A stretch of DNA of 64,000 nucleotides from Myxococcales bacterium. Its GTDB lineage: Bacteria > Myxococcota_A > Polyangia > Haliangiales > Haliangiaceae. A program made the translations under genes and the position numbers. The notes beneath the pieces are model-generated. The model was not told the DNA's origin. It did no database searches and was given only the letters and a program-made list of their open reading frames with translations. How positions within the stretch are numbered: position 1 is the stretch's first letter; the number at the start of each line of letters is the position of its first letter. This document shows, one piece after another, positions 41,415 to 51,956 of this stretch. The DNA is taken from positions 62,001 through 126,000 of the forward strand of contig JADKKI010000031.1 of the NCBI GenBank assembly GCA_016720595.1. Direction: 5' to 3'.

Positions 41415-43493
41415 ATGGGGAATCTCCGCGGGGCGCTCGCCCTGTCGCTCGTCGCCTGCCTGTCGTGCGGCAGCCCGCAGAAGACCAGCCCGGTCGGTGT
41501 CGACACCGCGGGCTCGACCAAGACCTACGATCCGTTCGGGATGAAGGACGACGCGAAGGTCGTCGGTCAGGCGGTGATCCTCGGCACCGATGACAAGAAC
41601 GGCTCGACCGTGCTGCCGCTGCCGGCCGCACCGAGCAAGGGCCTCGTCGATGCGATGTTCGTCCGGCTCGGCGGCGGCGTCGCCGCCTCGGGTGGCTCCA
41701 CGCCGGTCAAGCTGTCGACCGCGCCGAACACCGATGGCTCGGTCCAGGTCGGCATCTACGAGGAGCTCGCAGGTGGCACCGGCGCGCAGTGGCGGGCCGG
41801 CGTCTGGGTCTCCGCGTTCGTCGCGGCGACCGTGCTCGGCAAGGACCTCACCGACTTCACGTTCTCCGCGGCCTCCGGCGGCTACATCGACGGCGCCTCG
41901 GCCTCCGGCCTGATGGCAGGCGGCTTCCTGGCGACGATGACCGGCCAGAAGATCGATCCGCACGTCACCATGACCGGCATCATCAACCCCGACGGGACCA
42001 TCGGCCCGGTCGGCGGGATCCCCGAGAAGTTCATCGGCTCGATCGAGAAGGGGAAGACCAAGCTCGGCTATCCGATCGGGATGCGGTGGGCGAAGTCGGA
42101 GGCCACCGGCAAGCTCGTCGATCTCGTCCAGCTCGCGAAGGACCGCGGCGCCGAGGCGGTCGAGGTGTCGAATGTCCACGAGGCGTACAAGCTGCTCACC
42201 AACAAGACCCTCCCCGAGGCGGTGCCGGTGACGCAGGCCGAGATGAACCTCGACGCGGACACGGTCAAGGGCATCGACGAGAAGTACAAGGAGTGGCAGC
42301 AGAAGCTCGCCGGCCACTGGGCGTCGCTCCTCCAGCTCCAGCAGGCCGGGCGGCTCCCTCCCACGTTGCTCGTGATGGCGCAGTACGCCCAGCAGACCGC
42401 CGAGCGCGCGGAGAAGCTTCACAAGCAGGGCCAGATCGCCGCCGCGTACTCGAAGATGCTCGCCGCCTGGGTCTATGCGGCGAGCGCGACCGACACGTAC
42501 GAGATCCTCTCGAAGGTCCAGGCCGGCGACACGATCGGCGCCGTCGCCGCCCTCGCCTCGCTCGATCAGCTCGATGCGATGACCGTCGAGGTGTTCAACA
42601 AGGTCGGCGCGATCAAGCCCACCACGCTCGGGCAACACCTCCTGATGATCACCACGTTCCAGGCCGCGCTCCGGGGCTGGGGCTTCAAGGTCTTCGCCGG
42701 TGACTCGGTCAAGCGGACCAAGGAGTTCCTCGCCTCGCTCGGCTCGGTGAAGGCGGAGCTCGCCTCGCCCGAGGTCGCCGACAAGATCGTCCAGGTCGTG
42801 GCGCCGACCGTGCTCCTGATCGGCCGCACCGTGGCGGAGACGATGATGGCCGAGCAGGAGCTCGAGTTCGAGGTCGAGAAGACCGTCAACTACATGTGCT
42901 CGATCCCAAACGTGAAGCGGATGTCGACCTCGTTCCAGTCGGCGGGCGTCGCCGGCATCAACTACTTCGACACGCTGCTGGTCGAGCCGCTCGCCAAGGA
43001 AGCCAGCATGTCTGTCGACGAGGCGCGGATGCGCGTGTCGATGCGCGAGCCCGACTATCTGGTCGCGTACATGCTCTCGCACCTGCAGCAGCTCGACGGC
43101 CTTCCGAAAGACCTCAAGACCAAGTGGGGCGAGGGCTCGGTCGCCTGGGCGCTGATGTCGCTCGCGGGCTCGGAGCTGGCCTACTACCACTCGGCCGAGC
43201 TGGTCACGAAGTACTACTCGCTCGGCCTGCACACCGATGAGATGGGACGTCCGGATACGGTCGAGCACGACAAGGCGTTCACGAACATGCTGGCCTCCGC
43301 CGAGCGAAGTGCGCGCGCGAACGCACGGGCCGCGCGGATCGCGACCGGCGGCATCCCGGTGCAGGCGAAGCTGTCCTACCAGCTCGCGAGCGTCGATCGG
43401 GATGGCGATCTGAGCGACAAGATCAGCGCCCTCGCGGGGTTCTGGGCGTCCTCGGCGTTCTCCCAGACCGCCGTCATGCTCGCCCGCAACTGA
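41415..43493 (+). CDS. Secreted Lon-like (S16) protease lipoprotein
   Basis: A product of 692 residues from the ATG at 41415. The lipobox is LVAC (Cys15), so it is exported and anchored. Residues about 40-215 match the Lon proteolytic domain: YIDGASASGLMAGGFLATM with the catalytic Ser162 and GTIGPVGGIPEKF with the catalytic Lys205. No ATPase domain is present. The remaining 480 residues are helical (KYKEWQQKLAGHWASLLQLQ, YMLSHLQQLDGLP) and unidentified. It may be a periplasmic ATP-independent protease. It begins 15 bp after the AAA+ gene (a GTG at 41397 would overlap it), so the two are likely co-expressed. Confidence 0.8.
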   Translation: MGNLRGALALSLVACLSCGSPQKTSPVGVDTAGSTKTYDPFGMKDDAKVVGQAVILGTDDKNGSTVLPLPAAPSKGLVDAMFVRLGGGVAASGGSTPVKLSTAPNTDGSVQVGIYEELAGGTGAQWRAGVWVSAFVAATVLGKDLTDFTFSAASGGYIDGASASGLMAGGFLATMTGQKIDPHVTMTGIINPDGTIGPVGGIPEKFIGSIEKGKTKLGYPIGMRWAKSEATGKLVDLVQLAKDRGAEAVEVSNVHEAYKLLTNKTLPEAVPVTQAEMNLDADTVKGIDEKYKEWQQKLAGHWASLLQLQQAGRLPPTLLVMAQYAQQTAERAEKLHKQGQIAAAYSKMLAAWVYAASATDTYEILSKVQAGDTIGAVAALASLDQLDAMTVEVFNKVGAIKPTTLGQHLLMITTFQAALRGWGFKVFAGDSVKRTKEFLASLGSVKAELASPEVADKIVQVVAPTVLLIGRTVAETMMAEQELEFEVEKTVNYMCSIPNVKRMSTSFQSAGVAGINYFDTLLVEPLAKEASMSVDEARMRVSMREPDYLVAYMLSHLQQLDGLPKDLKTKWGEGSVAWALMSLAGSELAYYHSAELVTKYYSLGLHTDEMGRPDTVEHDKAFTNMLASAERSARANARAARIATGGIPVQAKLSYQLASVDRDGDLSDKISALAGFWASSAFSQTAVMLARN

Positions 43494-43593
43494 GCCGATC
43501 GCCAAGCTCCCGTCCCCACTGGGGATCTCCGGGATCCATTGGAGCCTCACTTTCGATGGAAGGTCTGGCCTCGGGCACCGTAGTATCAAGGAC

Positions 43594-45246
43594 ATGGAGC
43601 GCGGCTGGGCAACACGCGGTCAGGGCTCGGCCGCCCGTGATCAGGACCAGGCCTCCGGGACCCTGGGGGCCGGCAAGCGTTCGCTCGTGGACACTGTCGG
43701 ACGTGGGCACGAGGAGCCGCACCATGCTGCTCCGGCGGCCCCCGCCGTGCAGACCGTCGGCAAAGCCGCCGCGACCTCGCCCGCCCCGACCCAGGCTCCG
43801 ACGCCGACAACCCTCGGCGAGGGCGCGGCCACGTCGGGTGCACTTCCGCGGCTGAACCTCTACGGCAAGGGCAAGGCTGACGCCGAGCTCGGGACGCGCG
43901 GCGATGGTGCCCCTGCCACCGCACCCGCGAAGGCCGCCACCCCCGCCGGCGCCAAGGCCGCGGTGACACCGGCCGTCGTCACGCACACCGTCCGCGATGC
44001 TGCCCCGTCAGGTGCCGCCAACCGCACGGTCGTCGGCGTCGGCGAGATGATCACGTTCGAGTCAAACGTCGACGGCGAGTGGCACGCGAGCTTCGCCCGC
44101 GAAGGCAACACCCTCAACTGGACCGAGCGGACGTACGAGTGGTACGCGCCGTCGGTCGCGCAGTCGGGCACCGTGAAGTTCGTCCCGAAGGACGGCGGCG
44201 CCACGGTCCAGACGCCGATCCAGGTGCTCGCACCGCAGGTGTCGTACCGCAACCCGCGCGTGAGCACGGACTCGGCTTCGTCGCTGACCGTCGGCACGGG
44301 CGGCGCGATCATGGACACCGACGTCCACTACGGGCCCGACACGGTCTCGTTCGCGAACACGGCATGGTGGGAGGAGCCAGGTGGTCCGTCGGGCTTGACC
44401 GGCTACTTCCGTCCGCTGCGCGCGGCGCTCAATCACAGCCCCGCCGAGGACGATCTCTGGATGAACGGCACCAACGGTGGCGTCGTCGACACGGCTGGCA
44501 TCTTCGGCCTGCCGGCCCCGTTCTCCCAGGGCACGTTCATCTGGTCGATCCCGACGTACTACAAGGTCCAGGATGACGACGATCGTCACCTGATCCGCAA
44601 CATCGTGCAGGGCTTCGTCATGACGCCCAACGGCACGATGACGGTCAGCAAGGATGGCGCAGTGTCCGCGCCCCGCGCCCCCGGGGGCACCGCGACCGCC
44701 GCGCCCACCACGCCCACCGCCCGCCCGTCGGCGACGCCGCCCGCTCCTGCGGGGGCTCATGGATCGGGTAAGCACGACGGCCCAGCACAGCACGACAACA
44801 CCGCCGCCAAGGGCCCGGCAGCGCAACACGCCGACGCCGGCGCGAAGCACGATGGCCCCGCAGCGCAGCACGCCAACACCGGTGCTCAGCACGCGGGCAC
44901 CGCGGAGCAGCACGCGAACCCCGGATCCGGTGCGGCGGCGGGTCCGTCGGGCGGAGCAGCGTCCGCAGCCGCGGGTGGTCACGACGCGCCCGCCGCTGGT
45001 AGTCACGACGGTGGCGCGGCAGCCAAGAAGAAGCGCGATGACGATGACGTGCCGAACGCGGCGAAGCGCGAGGCCGCCTCCGCGGGTGGCCGCAAGGGTG
45101 CGCAGGCCGGTGGTCGTCGCAATCGCCCCCCGCTCGCGAACGTGAGCCCCGACGGCGAGTTCGAGGATCACGAGGTCGAGCACGAGCACGAGCCGGACGG
45201 CGGCGTCGAGGCCGAGCACGCGAGCGGCAAGAAGAAGCCACGCTGA
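43594..45246 (+). CDS. Large low-complexity protein with eCIS-cargo-like N-terminus
   Basis: A product of 550 residues with no signal peptide. Early on it has GAGKRSLVDTVGRGHEE, which recalls the 'GKRTLxE' start of DUF4157 proteins, frequent cargo of extracellular contractile injection systems. An Ala/Pro/Thr linker runs to about 130. A folded part (about 130-365) has NRTVVGVGEMITFESNVDGE, FRPLRAALNHSPAEDDL and an aromatic YKVQDDDDRHLIRNIVQGF segment. From about 390 it is His/Ala/Gly repeats (KHDGPAAQHANTGAQHAGTA), then a Lys/Arg patch and an acidic HEVEHEHEPD end. The function is unknown. Its position downstream of the eCIS-type ATPase supports the comparison. Confidence 0.6.
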   Translation: MERGWATRGQGSAARDQDQASGTLGAGKRSLVDTVGRGHEEPHHAAPAAPAVQTVGKAAATSPAPTQAPTPTTLGEGAATSGALPRLNLYGKGKADAELGTRGDGAPATAPAKAATPAGAKAAVTPAVVTHTVRDAAPSGAANRTVVGVGEMITFESNVDGEWHASFAREGNTLNWTERTYEWYAPSVAQSGTVKFVPKDGGATVQTPIQVLAPQVSYRNPRVSTDSASSLTVGTGGAIMDTDVHYGPDTVSFANTAWWEEPGGPSGLTGYFRPLRAALNHSPAEDDLWMNGTNGGVVDTAGIFGLPAPFSQGTFIWSIPTYYKVQDDDDRHLIRNIVQGFVMTPNGTMTVSKDGAVSAPRAPGGTATAAPTTPTARPSATPPAPAGAHGSGKHDGPAQHDNTAAKGPAAQHADAGAKHDGPAAQHANTGAQHAGTAEQHANPGSGAAAGPSGGAASAAAGGHDAPAAGSHDGGAAAKKKRDDDDVPNAAKREAASAGGRKGAQAGGRRNRPPLANVSPDGEFEDHEVEHEHEPDGGVEAEHASGKKKPR

Positions 45247-45256
45247 TCACGCGCCG

Positions 45257-45607
45257 ATGAGCGAGCCCTTCACCCTCGAGCTGCGGATCGAGCCCGCTCG
45301 GATCGCCCATGCCGACCTCGGGCAGATGACCGTGGGCTTCATGGTCCACAACACCGGCGAGCGGACCCTCGATCCTGGCCTCGCGACCTCCGTGCTCCGG
45401 GTGGGCGGAGTGCCTCAGCGCGCGTGGACGATGGCGCTGATCAACAGCGGGCACGATGCACGGTGGACGGCGCTGCCGCCGGGCGATCGCTTGACCAGCC
45501 GATGGAGGATCGGCGCGGCGCTGTTCCCGGCACCTGGCAGCTACGCGGTGGACCTCACGATCGGCGGCGTCACCTCCGCACCGATCGACGTCGTCGTCGC
45601 TCCTTAG
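45257..45607 (+). CDS. Small Ig-like (BsuPI-like) protein
   Basis: A 116-residue soluble protein of beta strands: FTLELRIEPARIAHADLGQM, TVGFMVHNTGERTL, then RWTALPPGDRLTSRWRIGAA and PAPGSYAVDLTIGG. The order 'N-T-G-x-x, P-P-G-D, P-G-x-Y' fits immunoglobulin-like or BsuPI-type inhibitor folds. No signal peptide. It starts 10 bp after the cargo-like gene on the same strand, so the two may be co-expressed. If the cargo-like gene is really part of an injection system, this could be an accessory protein. That is a guess. Confidence 0.6.
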   Translation: MSEPFTLELRIEPARIAHADLGQMTVGFMVHNTGERTLDPGLATSVLRVGGVPQRAWTMALINSGHDARWTALPPGDRLTSRWRIGAALFPAPGSYAVDLTIGGVTSAPIDVVVAP

Positions 45608-46266
45608 AAGTTGCTGAGCACGACGGGATTGGCGTCGCACTCGCACCACGAGGCGAGCGACACGAAGCAATCCGTCTCGGCGAAGTCCGCGGTCGAGTTG
45701 GTCTCGACACAGTCATCGCCCGGCAGCACGTGATCGGGTTCGCCGCCCGCCCACGGCGTGCCGCTGCCGCCGGGGTAGCCCATCGTCGCCTCGGCGGTGA
45801 CCCAACGGTACAGGCCTTCGGTGACGCGATCGGAGACGCCGATCCAGCTCCGCACCGGCTGGTTCGCGTTGAGCTGGCCACGCTCCGGGTCGGGTGTGAT
45901 CACCACGAGGTGCGTGAAGCGGCTGCTGTTGCTGATCTGATCGGAGGCGCATGCCGCCTGGGCCGCAGCCCACCCCATCGGCGTCGACTGGAAGCGGTAC
46001 CTCCCGGCCAGCGAACCGACGACGCCGTAGCTCGCGGGGCAGATCGGCGTCGGCGGCGCGTCGGGTGGTGCATCGATCGCTCCGTCCCCGAGGCTTGCGG
46101 CGTCGATCGCGCCATCGCCCGATGCATCGACCGCCCCGTCGAGCCGCACGACCGCGGCATCGCGCGAGTCGGGGAATCCAAACACGGCATCGCAGCCGCA
46201 CACGAGCACGACCGCGGTCCCGATCGCGACACCGGCGACTCCCACGGCGACGCTCCTCGACACCAC
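45604..46266 (-). CDS. C-type-lectin-domain lipoprotein
   Basis: A product of 220 residues starting at GTG. A lipoprotein-like signal ends at VLVCGC. An Asp/Ala/Pro linker (DAAVVRLDGAVDASGDGAID) leads to a C-type-lectin fold from about residue 95: CPASYGVVGSLAGRYRF, WAAAQAACASDQI, FTHLVVITPD, RSWIGVSDRVTEGLYRWVT, the GEPDHVLPGDDCVE loop and the DCFVSLASWCEC end. The 'SWIG' and 'E-P-x-x' positions needed for sugar and calcium binding are in place (EPD motif). It ends convergently on the Ig-like gene, overlapping its stop by 4 bases. It would bind surface glycans; the ligand is unknown. Confidence 0.78.
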   Translation of the reverse strand: MVSRSVAVGVAGVAIGTAVVLVCGCDAVFGFPDSRDAAVVRLDGAVDASGDGAIDAASLGDGAIDAPPDAPPTPICPASYGVVGSLAGRYRFQSTPMGWAAAQAACASDQISNSSRFTHLVVITPDPERGQLNANQPVRSWIGVSDRVTEGLYRWVTAEATMGYPGGSGTPWAGGEPDHVLPGDDCVETNSTADFAETDCFVSLASWCECDANPVVLSNF

Positions 46267-46344
46267 TCCAGCCTACGGCGTCAGACCTGTGTCGCACGCG
46301 GTCGCACGCGCGTCGCACGCGCGCTTTCCTGCTAGGTTCGTCGC

Positions 46345-47007
46345 GTGGATCCCGAACTGGCGCGCGAGACCATCGCCGCAACGGCGCCGCGCCGGATCCG
46401 GCTCGACGAGCTCCTCCACGAGCTCGGCGCCCGTGCCGCCGGCGCGAGCGCGCCAGGCCCTCGACCGCCGCACCTCACGGTAGGCGAGCTGGTCGACAAG
46501 GCGGCGGAGGGCGGGTTCGGGTTCCTGGTCGGGATCCTGAGCTTGATCGCGATCCCGTTCTTCGGGCTGTCGACACCGTTCGGGCTCGCGATCGTCCTGA
46601 TCGGCGGGCAGATGATGCTCGGGCGGAGCACGCCGTGGCTCCCGAAGCGAGCCCGCAAGCGCGAGCTCAAGATCGAGATGCTCGACCGCGTGACCACGAT
46701 CCTCGCGAAGCGGACACGGTGGATCGCGAGATCGACGCGGCGCCGCTGGGAGCTCGCGATCCGCCCGCGGCTGATCGGCCTCGGCATCGTGCTGCTCGCG
46801 CTCGGGCTCGCCCTGCCCCTCCCGATCCCCGGATCGAACCTCGTGTTCTTGATCCCGCTGTTCATCTACTCGGTGGGGGTGCTCGAGCGCGATGGGATGT
46901 GGATCGTGGTCGGCCACATCGCGACGTTGGTCGACCTCGCGCTCCTGGCGGTCTTCGGAAAGACGGTGCTCGCGGTGCTCGAGAAGCTCTGGCACTGGAT
47001 CACCTGA
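46345..47007 (+). CDS. ExoD-family membrane protein
   Basis: The 220-residue protein resembles ExoD (exopolysaccharide synthesis) proteins: a soluble N-terminus with LTVGELVDKAAEGGFGFLVG, then hydrophobic pairs (ILSLIAIPFFGLSTPFGLAI, LIGLGIVLLALGLALPLPIP, FLIPLFIYSVGVLERDG). ExoD mutants of rhizobia have altered polysaccharide and alkali sensitivity; the direct activity is not known. Start at GTG 46345 after a short leader. It is a single gene between the lectin lipoprotein, which diverges, and the minus-strand housekeeping operon. The 31 bp after its stop end at the M17-domain gene. Confidence 0.8.
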   Translation: MDPELARETIAATAPRRIRLDELLHELGARAAGASAPGPRPPHLTVGELVDKAAEGGFGFLVGILSLIAIPFFGLSTPFGLAIVLIGGQMMLGRSTPWLPKRARKRELKIEMLDRVTTILAKRTRWIARSTRRRWELAIRPRLIGLGIVLLALGLALPLPIPGSNLVFLIPLFIYSVGVLERDGMWIVVGHIATLVDLALLAVFGKTVLAVLEKLWHWIT

Positions 47008-47038
47008 ACGCGCTTAGCTCGCGCGGCGATCGAGAAGC

Positions 47039-47533
47039 TCAGCGTTGACTGCGCAGGAGCTCCGCGATGTCCTTCTGACCCGCGGGATCTTCGAGAAGCG
47101 TCACCGACTGCTTCTGCAGTGGTTCGTTCTCGAGCATGAGCTCGACGGCGCGACGCGCACCGATCACCCCCGACGCGCGCCCCGGAGCCTGCAGCGCCCA
47201 GTCCTTCACGCCGGCCTTGGTGACCACGGAGACGATCCAGGCGAGGTCGCGCTTGAATCGCTCGTCGCTGTACCCCTTGACGTCGCCGAGCCCGAACCAC
47301 ATCAGGCGTGCGAACCGGAGCCGGCGTCCCGGCGGCAGGAGCATGGACTCGCCCTGCTCCGCGCTCGCCTTGTCGCCCTTCAGCAGGCGCGATAGCCGCC
47401 CGCACATCCGCCAGTCGGCGAGCCCCGCAGCGCCGCGCAGTGGACGATCGTCCTTGAACACGGGCAGCACCAGACAGTCGCGCGCGGCCTCGTCCCAGCG
47501 CGCGAGATCGAGAGGCAGCACCGAGAGCGCCAT
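47039..47533 (-). CDS. M17 leucyl-aminopeptidase N-terminal (macro-like) domain only
   Basis: A product of 164 residues from the ATG at 47533. It looks like the N-terminal, non-catalytic domain of leucyl aminopeptidase: LVLPVFKDDRPLRGAAGLAD, then the basic GRLSRLLKGDKASAEQGESM stretch and FARLMWFGLGDVKGYSDERF, which follow 'l.vGlG' and 'R.a...'. The metal-binding peptidase domain (NTDAEGR motif) is absent, and the frame is open only over this length. The upstream nusB stop lies 2 bp away, so it belongs to the operon. In E. coli the LAP N-domain binds DNA; this stand-alone copy could have a separate role. Confidence 0.7.
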   Translation of the reverse strand: MALSVLPLDLARWDEAARDCLVLPVFKDDRPLRGAAGLADWRMCGRLSRLLKGDKASAEQGESMLLPPGRRLRFARLMWFGLGDVKGYSDERFKRDLAWIVSVVTKAGVKDWALQAPGRASGVIGARRAVELMLENEPLQKQSVTLLEDPAGQKDIAELLRSQR

Positions 47534-47535
47534 GC

Positions 47536-47970
47536 TCAGTCCTCGGCGTGCCGGCCGGCGGCGGTCGCGATCCGATCGAGCACGCCGTTGACGAACGCCG
47601 ACGACTCGGCGGTCCCGAACCGCTTCGCGAGCTCCACCGCTTCGTTGATCACGACCTTCACCGGCACGTCGCGGAACGCGAGCAGCTCGCACGCGCCGAG
47701 GCGCAGGATGTTGCGATCGACGCGCGACATCCGCTCGATCCGCCAGTTCTTCGAAGCGCTCGCGATCAGCTCGTCGATCTCGGGACCACGCTCGGTCGCC
47801 GCCGCCACGAGGTCGCGGGCGAACGTCTGCGCACCAGGCTCGACCTCGAGTTCGAAGGTATCCGCCCAGCTGACGGCGGCGCCGGTGACATCGGTCCCCG
47901 GATCTCCATCCCGCGCGTAGAGGAGCTGCAGTGCGTACGCTCGACCGGTGCGACGATTGCCCGCGCTCAC
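47536..47970 (-). CDS. nusB: Transcription antitermination factor NusB
   Basis: The 144-residue RNA-binding factor acts in rRNA antitermination. Conserved features: [16 protein letters not shown] at the start, [38 protein letters not shown] and [20 protein letters not shown] with [10 protein letters not shown] at the end. Its start overlaps the ribH stop by 4 bases. The order ribH-nusB is common across bacteria and fits the operon here. Confidence 0.96.
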   Translation of the reverse strand: MSAGNRRTGRAYALQLLYARDGDPGTDVTGAAVSWADTFELEVEPGAQTFARDLVAAATERGPEIDELIASASKNWRIERMSRVDRNILRLGACELLAFRDVPVKVVINEAVELAKRFGTAESSAFVNGVLDRIATAAGRHAED

Positions 47971-48479
47971 TTGCTCCTCGGTTTCTTCGCGCTCGAAGCG
48001 GAGGGCGCCGGGCCGCCGGCCAGTGCCCGGGTCAGCGTGGCGAGCTCGATCGCGGCGAGCGCGGCATCGAAGCCCTTGTTCCCCGCCTTGGTGCCGGCAC
48101 GCTCGAGCGCCTGCTCGATCGTATCGGTGGTCAGGACGCCAAAGCTGACCGAGACGTCAGTGGACATCGCGACCTGCGCGATGCCCTTGGCCGCCTCGCC
48201 GGCGACATAGTCGAAGTGCGGCGTGGCGCCACGGATCACCGCGCCGAGGACGATCAAGGCATCGATGCCGCCCCGATCGACCACCTTGCGTGCGACCTGC
48301 GGCAGCTCCCACGCCCCCGGACAGCGCACCAGCGTGACGTTGGCAGCGTCACCGCCCGAGCGCACGATCGCGTCCATCGCGCCCGCGATCAGCGGCTCGA
48401 CGATCAGGCCGTTGAACCGGCTGGCGACGATCGCGAACCGGAGACCCGTGGCGGACAGGGTGCCTTCGATGGTGGGCAT
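47967..48479 (-). CDS. ribH: 6,7-dimethyl-8-ribityllumazine synthase
   Basis: The 170-residue enzyme condenses 5-amino-6-ribitylaminouracil with 3,4-dihydroxybutanone phosphate. Motifs: [20 protein letters not shown] (phosphate- and substrate-binding), [34 protein letters not shown] and [20 protein letters not shown] with GNKGFDAA. A basic Ser/Lys tail ends it ([10 protein letters not shown]). Its stop overlaps nusB by 4 bases, and it lies 20 bp after the degenerate ribA-like gene. Confidence 0.96.
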   Translation of the reverse strand: MPTIEGTLSATGLRFAIVASRFNGLIVEPLIAGAMDAIVRSGGDAANVTLVRCPGAWELPQVARKVVDRGGIDALIVLGAVIRGATPHFDYVAGEAAKGIAQVAMSTDVSVSFGVLTTDTIEQALERAGTKAGNKGFDAALAAIELATLTRALAGGPAPSASSAKKPRSK

Positions 48480-48499
48480 GCCGCGGAGGTATACACCAA

Positions 48500-49071
<572 letters not shown>

Positions 49072-49075
<4 letters not shown>

Positions 49076-49659
49076 GTCGGCACACTCAGGAGCAAGAGGC
49101 CGTGCTTGGCCGCGAACTCCTCGAGCTCGGGGCGGCGCGCCATCTCGCCGTCCTCCCGCATGATCTCGCAGATCACGCCGGCGGGCTTGAGCCCGGCCAT
49201 CCGCGCGAGATCCACGGAGCCCTCGGTCTGCCCCGTCCGCACGAGCACCCCGCCCTTGCGCGCCCGCAGCGGGAAGATGTGCCCGGGCGAGACCACATGG
49301 GCAGGGCTCGCGTCATCCGCGATCGCGGCGCGCACGGTGGTGGCGCGATCGCGGGCGGAGATGCCCGTGGACACGCCGTGGCGCGCCTCGATCGAGACGG
49401 TGAACGCGGTCCCGAGCGAAGCCTGATTGTCGCGGACCATCATCGGCAACTCGAGCCGATCGATCATCCCATCGTCCATCGCGAGGCAGATCAAGCCGCG
49501 CGCGTGCGTGGCCATGAAGTTGATGTGCTCGGGCGTGACGAGCTCGGCGGCGAACACGAGATCGCCCTCGTTCTCGCGATCTTCGTCATCGACGAGGATC
49601 ACCATCTTCCCGGCACGGATCTGGTCGAGAGCACGGGTGACGCGTTCGATGGCATTCAT
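49072..49659 (-). CDS. ribB: 3,4-dihydroxy-2-butanone-4-phosphate synthase
   Basis: The 195-residue enzyme makes the four-carbon unit of riboflavin from ribulose 5-phosphate. Motifs: [20 protein letters not shown] (metal site acidic cluster), [32 protein letters not shown] and [20 protein letters not shown] with [20 protein letters not shown]. The length is normal for a stand-alone domain. It overlaps ribE and the ribX-like gene by 4 bases on either side, so translation is coupled. Confidence 0.96.
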
Positions 49660-50255
49660 GCGGACCTCCCGGAGAGCAGTTTCTCGACGTGCTTGGCGAG
49701 GATGTCGACCTCGAGGTTGACGCGATCACCGATCGCGAGCGCCCCGAGCGTGGTGTGATCCCGCGTGTGCGGAATGATCGCGATCGAGAACGTCTCCGCG
49801 TCGACGGCGTTGACCGTCAAGCTCACCCCGGCCACCGCGATCGAGCCCTTCTCGACGATGTACCGGAGCAGCGCGGGTGGCGTGCGGAACGCGAGCACGA
49901 GGTTCGCGCCGAGATCCCGCCGGATCGCCAGCTCGCCGGTGCCATCGATGTGGCCGGTGACCCAGTGCCCGCCCATGCGATCGCCGACCCGCAGCGAGCG
50001 CTCGAGGTTGACGTGCTTGCCGATCCGCAGGGATCCGAGCGTGGTGCGCGCGAGCGTCTCCGCGCCCGCGAGGACCGTGAACGAGTCCCGCCCGATCTCG
50101 GTGACCGTGAGGCAGGCCCCGTCGTGACAGATCGATTCCCCGAGGACGAGCTCGCCGAGCGGGAGCTTCGTCGGCCGGATCGCGAGCACCAGCGCATCGC
50201 TGCGCCGATCGGCGCGGGCGACGGTGCCCGTGTCTTCCACCAGACCGGTGAACAT
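49656..50255 (-). CDS. ribE: Riboflavin synthase (alpha subunit)
   Basis: A 199-residue trimeric enzyme that dismutates two lumazines into riboflavin. It shows the tandem lumazine-binding folds: [28 protein letters not shown] and [20 protein letters not shown] in the first, and [27 protein letters not shown] and [20 protein letters not shown] in the second. It starts 41 bp after ribD and overlaps ribB by 4 bases. Confidence 0.96.
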   Translation of the reverse strand: MFTGLVEDTGTVARADRRSDALVLAIRPTKLPLGELVLGESICHDGACLTVTEIGRDSFTVLAGAETLARTTLGSLRIGKHVNLERSLRVGDRMGGHWVTGHIDGTGELAIRRDLGANLVLAFRTPPALLRYIVEKGSIAVAGVSLTVNAVDAETFSIAIIPHTRDHTTLGALAIGDRVNLEVDILAKHVEKLLSGRSA

Positions 50256-50296
50256 CGTGGGGGCGGTGTACCACTCCCCGCGCCGGTTGCGAACGG

Positions 50297-51409
50297 TCAG
50301 CGGCTGTCCCGACCCGGGACAGACAGGGTGACCCGCAGATCGCCGCCGATGAAGGCCGTTTCCTCGTCGAACACCAGGCCATACGCATCGACCAGGGCCG
50401 CGAGCCCCACACCCCCGACCCAGCTCTTGGCCGGGCCGCCGACGATCTTCGGCGCGATGTAGAGCACGAGCTGATCGGCGAGGCGCGCCTCGAGGAACGA
50501 CGCGTGGACCTCGCCGCCGCCCTCGACGAGCACGGAGGTCAGGCCCAGGCCTCCGAGGCGCTGCGCCAGGGCCGGCAGGTCGAGGCCGCGCCAGACCTCG
50601 GCGCCCTTCGCCACCAGCGCCGCCTCTCGAGCGGAGGAGGCGGTCTCGGCCGCGACGATGATCGTGCGCGGACCGCGTGCCCCCGGGAGCAACGCGGCGG
50701 TGGTCGGCGTACGGAGCTCGCGATCGAGCACGATGCGGATCGGATCGCGCCCGCCGCGGAGGCGCGCCGTCAGCCGCGGATCATCGGCGAGCACCGTACC
50801 CACACCGACGAGGACCGCATCGTGGCCGTTGCGCAGGCGCATCACGTCCTCGCGCGCCGCCGGCCCCGTGATCCACTTCGCATCGCCGGCGACGGTGGCG
50901 ATCTTCCCGTCGAGCGTGACGGCGGCCTTGAGCGTGAACGCCGGGCGCTGGTGCCGCGCCCACGTGAAGAACGGCAGGTTCGCGCGCTCGCAGGCCTCGC
51001 GGAGCACGCCCGTCGTCACCGCGATCTTCGCCTTCTTGAGCAGCGCGGCGCCGCCGCTATGACCGGGGATCGGATCCATCGCACCGATCACCACCCGCGC
51101 GACGCCGCTCGCGCGAACGAACGGCGCGCATGGCGGGGTCCGGCCGTGGTGGTTGCACGGCTCGAGGTTCACGTACAGCGTGGAACCCTTGGCCTGGTCG
51201 TCGAGCTTCTTCAACGCCGCGCGCTCGGCGTGATCCTTCCCCGGGCCAACGTGCGCTCCCTCCGCGATCACCTCGCCACGCCGATCCACGATCACGCAGC
51301 CCACGATCGGGTTCGGCGAGGTCCGACCGCGATGACGCGCCGCGAGCTCGAGGCAACGCACCATGTGACCACGGTCGCGTTCGCGCTGCTCGGCGGGCGT
51401 GAGCTTCAA
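50297..51409 (-). CDS. ribD: Bifunctional riboflavin deaminase/reductase RibD
   Basis: A 370-residue fusion. The N-terminal deaminase has the zinc ligands in [14 protein letters not shown] and [17 protein letters not shown], with [12 protein letters not shown]. The C-terminal reductase has [20 protein letters not shown] (the usual 'SlDGkia' site), [20 protein letters not shown] and [20 protein letters not shown]. It carries out two consecutive steps of the riboflavin pathway. The start overlaps the nrdR stop by 4 bases. Confidence 0.95.
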   Translation of the reverse strand: MKLTPAEQRERDRGHMVRCLELAARHRGRTSPNPIVGCVIVDRRGEVIAEGAHVGPGKDHAERAALKKLDDQAKGSTLYVNLEPCNHHGRTPPCAPFVRASGVARVVIGAMDPIPGHSGGAALLKKAKIAVTTGVLREACERANLPFFTWARHQRPAFTLKAAVTLDGKIATVAGDAKWITGPAAREDVMRLRNGHDAVLVGVGTVLADDPRLTARLRGGRDPIRIVLDRELRTPTTAALLPGARGPRTIIVAAETASSAREAALVAKGAEVWRGLDLPALAQRLGGLGLTSVLVEGGGEVHASFLEARLADQLVLYIAPKIVGGPAKSWVGGVGLAALVDAYGLVFDEETAFIGGDLRVTLSVPGRDSR

Positions 51410-51954
51410 CCAGTGCGCTCCACGGAGTCGGGTGGGATCTCGTCGATCGTGTCCTTGGGGACGTCGTCCACCGCGAGTGCCGGGATCGAGTGACGGCCGG
51501 TGTCTTCCTTGCGGAGGTTGTCGAGCTCCTTCGCGAAGCCCTCGAGGTCGCGGAAGTCGCGATAGATCGATGCGAACCGCACGTACGCGACCTGATCGAC
51601 GGCCTTGAGCCGCGGGAGGACGCGCTCGCCGATGTCACGTGCCGCGATCTCGCTGACCCCGAGCTCGGAGACCTCGCGCTCGACCTCGAGTGCCAGCGCC
51701 GTGACCCGCTGACGGGACACGGGACGCTTCGCGACCGAGGCCTGGAGCCCGCGCTCGATCTTGGTGCGATCGAACGGCTCGCGCCGGCCATCGCTCTTCA
51801 CCACCATCGGCATCGACTCCTCGATGCGCTCGTAGGTGGTGTACCGGCGCGTGCAGCCCTCGCACTCGCGACGGCGACGGATCTCGTTGCCATCCTTGGA
51901 CACGCGGGTCTCGATGACCTTGTCCTCGTCGACCGCACACCACGGGCAGCGCAT
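51406..51954 (-). CDS. nrdR: Transcriptional repressor NrdR
   Basis: The 182-residue regulator represses ribonucleotide reductase genes in response to ATP/dATP. It has the N-terminal zinc ribbon MRCPWC and [20 protein letters not shown], then the ATP-cone domain [20 protein letters not shown] with [20 protein letters not shown] near the end. The C-terminal 25 residues are extra and acidic. NrdR-boxes upstream of nrd genes would be its targets; none are in this window. It overlaps ribD by 4 bases and follows rpiB after 2 bp. Confidence 0.95.
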   Translation of the reverse strand: MRCPWCAVDEDKVIETRVSKDGNEIRRRRECEGCTRRYTTYERIEESMPMVVKSDGRREPFDRTKIERGLQASVAKRPVSRQRVTALALEVEREVSELGVSEIAARDIGERVLPRLKAVDQVAYVRFASIYRDFRDLEGFAKELDNLRKEDTGRHSIPALAVDDVPKDTIDEIPPDSVERTG

Positions 51955-51956
51955 GG

